The notes under the pieces are model-generated. The model was not told the DNA's origin, did no database searches, and saw only the letters and a program-made list of their open reading frames with translations. From JBBTCJ01 sp038043285 (lineage in GTDB: Bacteria > Planctomycetota > Phycisphaerae > UBA1845): DNA of 11,154 nucleotides. Of this stretch, positions 1 to 5,817 are shown piece after piece. Where the stretch lies: the NCBI GenBank assembly GCA_038043285.1, contig JBBTCJ010000077.1:1-11154 (forward strand). The letters run 5' to 3'. A program made the translations under genes and the position numbers. Every line of letters starts with the position of its first letter. Within the stretch, counting starts at the first letter, position 1.

Positions 1-1
1 G

Positions 2-127
2 CCGGATGCGGATGGCGGACAGGTAGGCGAGGCGACGGACGCCGAAACGGATACCACCGCGGACGCCGATCCCAGCCCGGCGAACGATCCCGCGCCGGAT
101 GAGGCCGGCAACGACGGCGAAGCGTAG
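2..127 (+). CDS. C-terminal end of an acidic low-complexity protein (5' end outside window)
   Basis: This is an open frame from the window edge to a TAG at 125-127, encoding about 41 residues made almost entirely of Asp, Glu, Ala, Pro, Gly and Thr (for example DAETDTTADADPSPANDPAP), ending in NDGEA. Most codons end in G or C, as in the other genes of the window, which supports this frame. A second frame is also open for most of the stretch but gives an Arg-rich product with poorer codon use. Acidic, probably disordered tails like this occur on many unrelated bacterial proteins, so no function can be given. A terminator-like hairpin lies about 85 nt downstream. Confidence 0.55.
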   Translation, partial: PDADGGQVGEATDAETDTTADADPSPANDPAPDEAGNDGEA

Positions 128-211
128 GGGGCCACCGGGCGCCTGCCCCGACACGCCTCTCCCCTTTATCCGCAAACCGCTCAGGGGGAGAAGCGGCACG
201 TGCCCACACAC

Positions 212-236
212 CCGACCGGAGATCGGCGGATTTTTT
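212..236 (+). terminator. Probable rho-independent terminator of the upstream gene
   Basis: CCGACC (212-217) pairs with GATCGG (221-226) around a GGA loop, with one C/A mismatch. A run of six T follows at 231-236, four bases after the stem. The stem is short, but the T run is unusual in this GC-rich spacer. It sits between the acidic-tail gene and the small secreted protein gene, where a terminator would be expected. Confidence 0.4.
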
Positions 237-239
237 CAC

Positions 240-269
240 TTGCCGGGCGCTCGGTTGGCCGAATAATAT
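240..269 (+). promoter_or_regulatory. Possible sigma70-like promoter for the small secreted protein gene
   Basis: TTGCCG (240-245) and TAATAT (264-269) are separated by 18 bp, in an AT-rich patch right after the terminator. The nearby AATAAT (262-267) is an alternative -10 with 16-bp spacing. The weak point is geometry: transcription would start near 274-276, inside or beside the GGAGG Shine-Dalgarno site (274-278), leaving a leader of only about 11 nt. The true promoter may therefore be elsewhere. Confidence 0.25.
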
Positions 270-286
270 TGACGGAGGACACTGCT

Positions 287-703
287 ATGAGAACCCGAAG
301 CGTTTCCACTTCCGCCCTGATGACCTTCGCCGGCCTCGCCGTTTTTTCCGCTTCGGCCCCGTCTCAGGTCGTCATCAACGGCGGCACCGCCCACGACAAC
401 GTGTCCAACTCCGGAGCCAGAGCGCCGGGACGGATGGTCAACTCCGGAGTTACCCGAACGCTGGAAGCCATGGGCTTCGCCCGCAACGGCGTGGAGATCA
501 CCGAAACCGGCCCGCAAGGTCCGGATCCCCGTTCGGCGTTTGCGGCAGACGCGCTGACCGGCCTGTTCCAGCAACTCAACGTCGCCATCCTGGCGTTTGA
601 AAACATCCTCCGCGCCCGCGTCGGCCTCCCGCCGCGAATCCCTGTCGTTGGCGGCGGCGACGACGGTCGCGGTGACGATGGCGGTCGCGGCGACGGGAAG
701 TAG
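287..703 (+). CDS. Small secreted protein of unknown function with Gly/Asp/Arg tail
   Basis: The ATG at 287 is chosen because GGAGG (274-278) sits 8 nt upstream and the product then begins with a proper signal peptide: MRTRS, a hydrophobic stretch (residues about 9-24), and a likely cleavage near SASAPS-QV. A further in-frame start 29 codons upstream would place charged residues before the signal and is unlikely. The mature protein is about 110 residues. It has an N-terminal Asn/Ser/Gly segment, a predicted helix around residues 85-110 (FAADALTGLFQQLNVAILAF) and a C-terminal tail of Gly, Asp and Arg containing two RGD tripeptides, encoded by an imperfect 18-bp DNA repeat. No family was recognised. 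It is a monocistronic exported protein that converges on the HD hydrolase gene. The tail may bind cations or be disordered; that is inference only. Confidence 0.7.
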   Translation: MRTRSVSTSALMTFAGLAVFSASAPSQVVINGGTAHDNVSNSGARAPGRMVNSGVTRTLEAMGFARNGVEITETGPQGPDPRSAFAADALTGLFQQLNVAILAFENILRARVGLPPRIPVVGGGDDGRGDDGGRGDGK

Positions 704-755
704 AGTAATCTCCCGCGCCATACTCCGGGCGCGTTCTCCCAGGGTTCCCGCGACT

Positions 756-801
756 CAGTGGCGATCTCGGCGGGGTGCCACTGGCGGATCGTCCGCTGGT
801 G
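756..801. repeat. Palindromic repeat between convergent genes (REP-like, possible terminator)
   Basis: CACTGGCGGA (779-788) and TCCGCTGGTG (792-801) form a 10-bp stem with a TCG loop, all pairs formed, two of them G-T wobbles. Overlapping it, CAGTGGC (756-762) can pair with GCCACTG (777-783) around a 14-nt loop, giving an alternative fold. A degenerate relative, sharing TCCGCCAGTG when read on the other strand, lies near 3066-3087, so this looks like a dispersed palindrome family. It lies between the convergent secreted-protein and HD-hydrolase genes, where it could also stop transcription from both sides. It has no T run. Confidence 0.55.
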
Positions 802-841
802 CGGATACGAGGAACCGTGCGGTTTACTGTTGAAAGGCGTA

Positions 842-1417
842 TCACTCCCCTGTCAATCCAAGCTCGACGGCAATGGTCTGTAGCGATTGAATGCAGTTCG
901 AGACGTGCCGCTCCAGGGGCAACTCTAGCAGCGCCGCACCCTCGTGAATGTCTTCTCGCGACACCGAGGCCGCGAACGCCTTCTGCTTCATCTTCTTGAT
1001 GACGCCCGATGCGTCCATCCCCTCCATCCGCGTCGGACGAACCAGCGCCGCGGCGAAAATGAATCCGCATAGTTCATCGCACGCGAACAACGTCTTGCGG
1101 ATCGCTCGATCACGCGGGTAGTCCTCCTGGTTCCACGGCACGTGGGAAAGCATCGCGCCGACGACCTCTTCGTCGCACCCGGCCTCGCGCAGAATCTTGG
1201 CCCCCTCGCGCGTGTGTTCCGGCGCATTGGAGAATCGCTCATAGTCAAAGTCGTGCAACAATCCCGCCATCCCCCACTGCTCCACGTCATGCCCGCCGAG
1301 TGCCGCGTAGTAACGCATCGCCGCCTCGACGCACAGCCCGTGACGAATCAACGCCGGGTTCTTCGTACATTCGTTGAGCAACGCCCATGCCTGTTGACGA
1401 TCCATCTTCTCCACCAT
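842..1417 (-). CDS. HD-superfamily metal-dependent hydrolase
   Basis: This 191-residue cytoplasmic protein has the HD-domain metal ligands in order: His26 (RHGLCVEAAM), the His55-Asp56 doublet (GLLHDFDYERF) and Asp114 (FACDELCG). His68 (PEHTREG) and His92 (LSHVPW) are probable extra ligands. HD proteins are phosphohydrolases acting on nucleotides or phosphoesters. This short single-domain type resembles the predicted HDIG hydrolases of the COG2316 kind, whose substrate is unknown. There is no signal peptide or membrane segment. The ATG at 1417 has GAGGG about 5 nt upstream. A second ATG four codons in has GGAG too close to it, so the first is preferred. The gene is transcribed away from the 44-bp repeat array and converges on the small secreted protein gene. 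Confidence 0.88.
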   Translation of the reverse strand: MVEKMDRQQAWALLNECTKNPALIRHGLCVEAAMRYYAALGGHDVEQWGMAGLLHDFDYERFSNAPEHTREGAKILREAGCDEEVVGAMLSHVPWNQEDYPRDRAIRKTLFACDELCGFIFAAALVRPTRMEGMDASGVIKKMKQKAFAASVSREDIHEGAALLELPLERHVSNCIQSLQTIAVELGLTGE

Positions 1418-1457
1418 TCAGACCCTCGACCCGCGCCCCCCGAGAAGGCTACGACGA

Positions 1458-1736
1458 AATCCGTACCGCGCCCATCAGGAACCGGAGCCGCTTCTGCTTC
1501 TGTTCCGTACCGCGNNNNNNNNNNNNNNNNNNNNNNNNNNNNNNNNNNNNNNNNNNNNNNNNNNNNNNNNNNNNNNNNNNNNNNNNNNNNNNNNNNNNNN
1601 NNNNNNNNNNNNNNTCCGTACCGCGCCCATCAGGAACCGGAGCCGCTTCTGCTTCTGTTCCGTACCGCGCCCATCAGGAACCGGAGCCGCTTCTGCTTCT
1701 GTTCCGTACCGCGACCGTGAGGGAGCGGCCCATCCG
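1458..1736. repeat. 44-bp tandem repeat array in a divergent intergenic region
   Basis: The unit starts CCGTACCGCG, continues CCCATCAGGAACCGG and ends in a linker with CTTCTG repeats. Unit starts are at 1461, 1505, 1616, 1660 and 1704, with exact 44-bp steps on each side of the N gap. The visible complete units are identical over their length. The last start (1704) diverges after 10 bp into a variant ending GAGGGAGCGGCCCATCCG, which resembles the single copy at 3604 more than the array units. The array fills most of the spacer between the divergent HD hydrolase and phosphotransferase genes. The units are continuous, with no variable spacers. The copy number is unknown because of the gap. Outside the array (1418-1457 and 1737-1861) no gene was seen. 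Confidence 0.9.
1515..1614. other. Assembly gap (100 N) inside the tandem array
   Basis: Exactly 100 N lie within the 44-bp repeat array. The distance between unit starts on each side (1505 to 1616) is 111 bp, which is not a multiple of 44, so 100 is probably a placeholder rather than a measured length. Any open frame read across it has no biological support. Confidence 0.95.
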
Positions 1737-1861
1737 CATCGTCGCGTGCAATGTCCACGTTTGCGTGGGCATGCGTCCGCGCGCCATCCGCCCACGGCAC
1801 TCGATCGGCAAGCACGCGGGAAGGCTAATCGCGCGTCCCATTCCAGCCAAGCCAGCCTCCA

Positions 1862-2989
1862 TTGACGCCGGATTCACTCAGCGTACGATGCCCTGCCGCA
1901 ACAAAACCGTCACCAGACCCACCTGCGAGCTTCCGCTTGGAACCACGCGAACGAGCCACCTTCGACGCCGGTGAGATCGCCGTAGTGCTGTCTCACTACG
2001 ACCTCGGCGTCGTCGAATCGATCACCGAGTTCCCGCGCGGCTCCCGCCGAAGCCCCAAAGTCGGCATCGTCGCCGAATGCGGCAAGTTCCTGCTCAAACG
2101 TCGCCCGGCCAGTAGAGCCCAACCCGACCGCGTCCGCCTGATCCACCGGGTCCAGTTGCACCTCGCAGCCGCGGGCTTCCCGTTGGCCCCCCTGGCACCG
2201 ACGCGCGACGGAAATCGCACCTTCGTTCAACTTCGTGACCGGGTCTACGAACTCTTCGAGTTCGTCGCCGGCCATCCCTACGAACGCACAGCCGACGAAA
2301 CCTTCGACGCCGGCGAAGTGCTGGCCCGCTTCCACCAGGCTACCGAAAAGTTCGAAGCCCCACCGACGGTGCTGATTCCGCGCGGCGATTACCACGACGC
2401 ACCGGCCGTCCGAACCGGACTTTGCGCCATCGGCTCGACGCTCAGCTCCCATGACAGTTTCACCGGCGACGACGCCGAACTCGCCGTGCTCATCCAACAC
2501 TTGCTTGGTTCCTACGATCACGCCGCAGACGCCGCCGCCGCCTGCGATCTGACCGCGCTTCCGGAACGCCTCATTCATTCCGATTGGCACCCCGGAAACC
2601 TCCTCTTTCGCAAGGGCAAGATCATTGCCGTCGTCGATTACGACTCGGTCCGGCTCGCCCGCCGGATCATCGACGTCGCCAACGGCGCCTTGCAGTTCTC
2701 CATCCTCGCGGGCGGAGACCCGGCGACCTGGCCAAGCCAATTGGACGATTCTCGCTTTGCGGCCTTTCTTTCCGGCTACCGGTCCCTGCTCCCCCTCGAC
2801 CCGCGCGAGCTTCGCGCCGTCGCCCCGCTCATGATCCAAGCGCTCATCGCCGAGTGCGTCCCGCCGATCGCAGAAACCGGCTCCATCGGACCATGGACCG
2901 GTTACCGCGTCCTGCAGATGGTTCGACGCAAGGTACAATGGATCGAAGCCCACGCGTCGGAACTGTCCACCGCCGGTCGAAAGGAGTGA
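1862..2989 (+). CDS. APH/homoserine-kinase-like phosphotransferase
   Basis: The protein has the aminoglycoside-phosphotransferase/choline-kinase fold. The N-lobe has a conserved block FPRGSRRSPKVGIV (57-70) and a candidate ATP-binding Lys79 (KFLLKRR). The hinge is around YELFEFVAGHPY (129-140). The catalytic loop is HSDWHPGN, with His239, Asp241 and Asn246. The metal-binding segment VDYDS has Asp259 and Asp261. All kinase residues are present, so it is probably active, but the substrate cannot be read from sequence. Relatives phosphorylate homoserine, choline, aminoglycosides or sugars. The start is uncertain: TTG 1862 is the first start after an in-frame TAA (1826) but lacks a Shine-Dalgarno site. 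TTG 1937 would remove 25 poorly conserved-looking residues, and GTG 1985 is also possible. It is followed by rsfS after 199 bp. Confidence 0.85.
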   Translation: MTPDSLSVRCPAATKPSPDPPASFRLEPRERATFDAGEIAVVLSHYDLGVVESITEFPRGSRRSPKVGIVAECGKFLLKRRPASRAQPDRVRLIHRVQLHLAAAGFPLAPLAPTRDGNRTFVQLRDRVYELFEFVAGHPYERTADETFDAGEVLARFHQATEKFEAPPTVLIPRGDYHDAPAVRTGLCAIGSTLSSHDSFTGDDAELAVLIQHLLGSYDHAADAAAACDLTALPERLIHSDWHPGNLLFRKGKIIAVVDYDSVRLARRIIDVANGALQFSILAGGDPATWPSQLDDSRFAAFLSGYRSLLPLDPRELRAVAPLMIQALIAECVPPIAETGSIGPWTGYRVLQMVRRKVQWIEAHASELSTAGRKE

Positions 2990-3056
2990 TCCGCGACCGC
3001 GCAGGAGCGGACATCACCAACCAGCAGGTTACGGTAGGCGGGGTTCAAAGCCACCG

Positions 3057-3087
3057 GGCACCCCTGTGGCGATTGTCCGCCAGTGCC
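3057..3087. repeat. Degenerate palindromic repeat, relative of the one at 756-801
   Basis: TGGCG (3067-3071) pairs with CGCCA (3078-3082) around a short loop. The right side, TCCGCCAGTGCC, matches the palindrome near 779-801 read on the opposite strand. The left arm has mismatches, and the loop differs. It lies in the 199-bp spacer between the phosphotransferase and rsfS genes, which otherwise holds no gene. Confidence 0.45.
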
Positions 3088-3142
3088 GCGATCCGTTCCC
3101 ATGACCGGGGAGACGACAATGCAGAGCCCCCCTCACCGGGGC

Positions 3143-3157
3143 GCCAGCCCGGCTGGC
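3143..3157. promoter_or_regulatory. Perfect 7-bp dyad upstream of rsfS
   Basis: GCCAGCC and GGCTGGC are perfect inverted repeats around a single central C. The dyad ends 16 bp before the TGGTATACT promoter element and so overlaps or abuts the -35 position. That would suit an operator. It could equally be the stem of a terminator for the phosphotransferase gene, although no T run follows, or a chance palindrome in GC-rich DNA. Confidence 0.3.
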
Positions 3158-3173
3158 TCACGTCGGGCGTGGA

Positions 3174-3182
3174 TGGTATACT
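3174..3182 (+). promoter_or_regulatory. Extended -10 promoter of rsfS, probably giving a leaderless mRNA
   Basis: TGGTATACT is a near-consensus extended -10 (TG, one base, then TATACT). The -35 region 17 bp upstream (TGGCTC) is poor, as is common for extended -10 promoters. The expected transcription start, 6-7 nt after the hexamer, falls at 3189, the first base of the rsfS GTG codon. No Shine-Dalgarno sequence lies before that codon, consistent with leaderless translation. Confidence 0.5.
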
Positions 3183-3188
3183 TCCGGT

Positions 3189-3554
3189 GTGCAAGCAGGG
3201 AATCCTCAGCAGTTCGCCGTCGAACTCGCGCAAGTCGCCCATGACCACAAATCGCAAGACGTGATCGCGCTGGACATGCGCGGCATCGCCTCCATTACCG
3301 ACTTCACGGTCATTGCCACCGGAACCTCGGAGAGGCAGATTCGGGCGGTGGCCGAGGCGGTCATCGAATACGGGCGAAAAGTCGGCGAGCGGCCTTACGG
3401 GCAATGCGGGCTGGAAAACGCCACCTGGGTCATCGTCGACTTCGTCGACGTGGTCGTCCATCTCTTCTCCCGGCAGGCACGCGGGTTCTACGATCTCGAA
3501 CTGCTCTGGGGCGACGCCCCGCGCGTCGAATGGACACGGTCCGAGTCCGCCTGA
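3189..3554 (+). CDS. rsfS: Ribosomal silencing factor RsfS
   Basis: This is a 121-residue member of the RsfS/YbeB (Iojap-like, DUF143) family; the E. coli protein is 105 residues. Family blocks are clear: DVIALDMRGIASITDFTVIATGTSERQIRAVAEAV (24-58), then CGLENATWVIVDFVDVVVHLF (73-93) and the C-terminal FYDLELLWGDAPRVEW (100-115). RsfS binds ribosomal protein uL14 on the large subunit and blocks joining with the small subunit, lowering translation in starved cells. The GTG at 3189 is the only suitable start: an ATG at 3173 is in another frame. It has no Shine-Dalgarno site and lies at the predicted transcription start. The usual bacterial neighbours nadD and leuS are not seen. Here it lies between a phosphotransferase gene and argS, all on the same strand. 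Confidence 0.95.
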   Translation: MQAGNPQQFAVELAQVAHDHKSQDVIALDMRGIASITDFTVIATGTSERQIRAVAEAVIEYGRKVGERPYGQCGLENATWVIVDFVDVVVHLFSRQARGFYDLELLWGDAPRVEWTRSESA

Positions 3555-3600
3555 AGCCGGTCGCCATTCCAGTGTGGCGCCTCACAAAACCCGAAGGCAG

Positions 3601-3637
3601 AATCCGTACCGCGCCCGTCAGGAAGCGGCCCCTCCGG
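3601..3637. repeat. Single dispersed copy of the array core repeat
   Basis: Positions 3601-3628 match 1458-1485, the start of the 44-bp array, at 26 of 28 bases. Positions 3604-3636 match the variant array end at 1704-1736 at 29 of 33 bases. The CTTCTG-containing linker of the array is absent. The copy sits in the 136-bp rsfS-argS spacer. It shows that the core is a mobile or recurrent genomic repeat and that the linker belongs only to the expanded array. Confidence 0.75.
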
Positions 3638-3677
3638 TGGAACCAACCCCGCCGTAGAACCCCGCCCCCAAACCCGT

Positions 3678-3683
3678 TACCAT
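3678..3683 (+). promoter_or_regulatory. Candidate -10 element placing the argS start at its transcription start
   Basis: TACCAT fits the TANNNT -10 pattern and ends 7 nt before the argS GTG at 3691, nearly the same geometry as at rsfS. The spacer bases (TCCGCTG here, TCCGGT at rsfS) are also similar. No extended TG and no convincing -35 are present, so the call is weaker than that for rsfS. Confidence 0.3.
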
Positions 3684-3690
3684 TCCGCTG

Positions 3691-5487
3691 GTGAAGTCGA
3701 TCATTCTTCAACTCAACGCGCTCATGGCTGATGCCATGCTGCGTGCCGGTGCGCCGCCTGACCCGTTCATCCGCCCCTCCCAAGACAACCAGTTCGGAGA
3801 CTATCAATCCAACGCCGCGATGGTGCTGGCCAAGAAGCTCGCAAGGAAACCCCGCGAAATCGCCCAGGCGATCATCGACCAGTTGCACGTTGACGACCTG
3901 TGCGAGCGGGTCGAAATCGCCGGACCGGGATTCATCAATCTCCGGCTCAAACCAGCGTTCGTCGCCGACGCGCTACGCCAAGTCCCCCCCGCCGGAGAGG
4001 GTGAGGATCGCATCGGGTTGGATCGGGTGACACCGGCCCAGACCATGGTCGTCGATCTTTCCAGTCCCAACCTGGCCAAGGAAATGCACGTCGGCCACCT
4101 GCGGAGCACCGTCATCGGCGATTGCGTCGCCCGCGTGCTCGAGTTCCAGGGTCATATGGTCATTCGCGAGAACCACGTTGGCGACTGGGGCACGCAGTTT
4201 GGGATGCTCGTCGCCCACCTCCGCCGCGTTCGCCCGGAGGTCGTCGATCGCCCCGATGACCTGGTCATCAGGGATCTCGAATCCTTCTACGTCGAGGCAA
4301 AAAAACAGTTCGACGCCGACGATGACTTCAAGACCGAAGCCCGCGAAACCGTCGTCGCCCTACAAAAAGGGGACCCCACGGTCCGCAAGCTGTGGAAGGC
4401 CTTCTGCGACGAGTCGCTACGACATTGCCACGCCATCTACGACCGCCTCGGCGTTAAACTCATCGACCGCGGCGAGAGCTTCTACAACGATCTGATGAAC
4501 GAGGTCGTCCGGCGGCTCGAAACCGCCCGCGACTCCGGCGGCGACAACGCCATCCGTGAAAGCGATGGGGCGCTGTGCATGTTCGTCGACGGATTCACCA
4601 CCCGCGACGGCGAGCCGCTACCGCTCATCGTTCGCAAGTCCGACGGAGGGTACAACTACGCCACCTCCGACCTCGCGACGCTCCTCCACCGTGTCGAGAC
4701 CCTCCACGCCTCACGGATCGTCTACGTCGTCGGCATCGCCCAGAAGCAGCATTTCGATATGTTGTTCGCCGCCGTAAAGAGGCTGGGTTGGGTGGGATCC
4801 GAGCTGGGCATGGAGCATCTCGGATTCGGCAACATGCTCAACAAAACCGGGTTGCCGTTCAAGACCCGCGAGGGCGGAACGATCAAGCTCAAATCGTTGC
4901 TCGACGAAGCCGTCGCCCGTGCCCGCGCAGTCGTCGAAGCCCAGCAAAACGACGACGACGAACGCCGGCGGTCGTACACCGCCGATCAGATTGACCGCAT
5001 CGCCGAAACCGTCGGACTCGCCGCCGTCAAGTACTTCGACCTCTCGCACGCGCTAAACAGCGATTACAAGTTTGACCTGGACATCATGCTGGCCATGGAG
5101 GGCAACACGGCCCCGTACATGCTTTACGCTTATGCGCGAATCGCGTCGATCGGCCGCAAAGCCGGCGTGGACTTCCGCGAGATTGCGTCCGATGCTCCCA
5201 TGCTCCTGGAGCATCCCTCCGAGATCGCCCTGGCGAAGATGGTGCTGCAATTCGCCGACCTCATCGACGCCCTTGGGCGCGAACTTCGGCCCAACATGCT
5301 GACCGACTATTTGTACGAGCTGGCAAAGACCTTCAACCGCTTCTACGATAAGAAACTCGGCGTCCGCGTCATCGACGCCTCGCCGGAGTCTGTCCGCGTC
5401 TCCCGCCTGCGCCTCTGCGACCTCACCGCCCGCGTCCTGAAGGTCGGACTTCGCCTGCTTGGGATACAGACCATTGAGCAAATGTAG
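3691..5487 (+). CDS. argS: Arginyl-tRNA synthetase
   Basis: This 598-residue class I aminoacyl-tRNA synthetase charges tRNA-Arg with arginine using ATP, and binds its tRNA before activating the amino acid. The N-terminal additional domain (about 1-110) includes FGDYQSNAAMVLAKKL (35-50) and IAGPGFINLRL (76-86). The HIGH motif is HVGH (133-136), in PNLAKEMHVGHLRST, followed by ENHVGDWGTQFGML (160-173). The KMSKS loop is replaced by the degenerate FKTREGGTIKL (390-400), as in E. coli ArgRS, so this is not a defect. The anticodon-binding domain includes GNTAPYMLYAYARI (471-484) and FNRFYDK (548-554). Length and motifs are complete. The GTG start has no Shine-Dalgarno site, and translation from it begins directly with the family N-terminus. 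It is the last gene of the plus-strand housekeeping group. Confidence 0.97.
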   Translation: MKSIILQLNALMADAMLRAGAPPDPFIRPSQDNQFGDYQSNAAMVLAKKLARKPREIAQAIIDQLHVDDLCERVEIAGPGFINLRLKPAFVADALRQVPPAGEGEDRIGLDRVTPAQTMVVDLSSPNLAKEMHVGHLRSTVIGDCVARVLEFQGHMVIRENHVGDWGTQFGMLVAHLRRVRPEVVDRPDDLVIRDLESFYVEAKKQFDADDDFKTEARETVVALQKGDPTVRKLWKAFCDESLRHCHAIYDRLGVKLIDRGESFYNDLMNEVVRRLETARDSGGDNAIRESDGALCMFVDGFTTRDGEPLPLIVRKSDGGYNYATSDLATLLHRVETLHASRIVYVVGIAQKQHFDMLFAAVKRLGWVGSELGMEHLGFGNMLNKTGLPFKTREGGTIKLKSLLDEAVARARAVVEAQQNDDDERRRSYTADQIDRIAETVGLAAVKYFDLSHALNSDYKFDLDIMLAMEGNTAPYMLYAYARIASIGRKAGVDFREIASDAPMLLEHPSEIALAKMVLQFADLIDALGRELRPNMLTDYLYELAKTFNRFYDKKLGVRVIDASPESVRVSRLRLCDLTARVLKVGLRLLGIQTIEQM

Positions 5488-5500
5488 TACGCCCCCGTTC

Positions 5501-5515
5501 CGCCGCTAAGCGGCG
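5501..5515 (+). terminator. Hairpin 13 nt after argS, possible terminator
   Basis: CGCCGC (5501-5506) and GCGGCG (5510-5515) form a perfect 6-bp stem with a TAA loop, just after the argS stop. No T run follows, so intrinsic termination is doubtful. Its position after the last gene of a group is the main support. A dispersed palindrome is an alternative. Confidence 0.35.
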
Positions 5516-5622
5516 TCCCGCACGTCACCAACCCCCTGCATCCTTCGTGACGCGGAATGCCGTAGCAAACGTCCCAAAAGAAACGCCAATTCTCACCATC
5601 CCCTTCGACGGCACAGAAAAAC

Positions 5623-5651
5623 TTGTCAACCCCATTAACGTATCTTACCTA
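5623..5651 (+). promoter_or_regulatory. Candidate promoter for the Kelch protein gene
   Basis: TTGTCA (5623-5628) and TACCTA (5646-5651) are spaced by 17 bp in a clearly AT-rich patch (about 5615-5660) within the 366-bp spacer 5488-5853. This spacer holds no gene, tRNA or other RNA that I can recognise. Transcription from here would give a leader of about 195 nt before the ATG at 5854. Confidence 0.4.
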
Positions 5652-5745
5652 TTTTCAATGGTCCTTCGCACCGGCCTCCTGAGGTCCGCCTGCGAATCCC
5701 AATCGACGCGGGCCGCAAGCGCGTGAAACGGTTGAACTCAACGGA

Positions 5746-5817
5746 CCGCGTCACGCGGAATGCGTCGAGGTCGGCTGGACCAATCAGAAAGAAGCAGGAG
5801 CGTACGGGAAAACGCTC
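5746..5817 (+). promoter_or_regulatory. Structured leader of the Kelch protein gene
   Basis: Two perfect hairpins lie in the predicted leader: CCGCG (5746-5750) with CGCGG (5754-5758) around TCA, and GAGCGT (5798-5803) with ACGCTC (5812-5817) around an 8-nt purine-rich loop. The Shine-Dalgarno GGGGAG (5841-5846) is left free. No known riboswitch class was recognised. The structures may stabilise the mRNA or may be incidental. Confidence 0.3.

Noticed and set aside
390..400. Missing KMSKS motif in ArgS as a sign of inactivation
   Set aside because: Many bacterial ArgRS enzymes, including that of E. coli, have a degenerate loop of this kind. All other motifs are intact.
1458..1736. CRISPR array
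   Set aside because: The 44-bp units are contiguous and identical, with no variable spacers between shorter repeats, and no cas genes are nearby.
1142..1974. Open frames on both strands running through the 44-bp repeats and the N run (about 190 residues on the plus strand, about 106 on the minus strand)
   Set aside because: They depend on translating 100 N of arbitrary length, consist of repeat-derived low-complexity residues, and partly overlap the well-supported HD hydrolase gene in antisense.
1910..2953. Antisense frame of 347 residues opposite the phosphotransferase
   Set aside because: Long antisense frames are common in GC-rich DNA. Its composition shows no domain, while the plus strand encodes all kinase motifs.
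2584..3264. Frame of 226 residues overlapping the phosphotransferase end and the rsfS start, including a GTG at 2986 next to AAGGAG
   Set aside because: The product is an Arg/Pro-rich shadow. The AAGGAG directly abuts the GTG, leaving no spacing for initiation. It overlaps RsfS in another frame.
5660..5720. Possible tRNA, from a TGCGAATCCC stretch resembling a T loop
   Set aside because: No acceptor, D or anticodon stems can be formed around it and no GGTTC is present.
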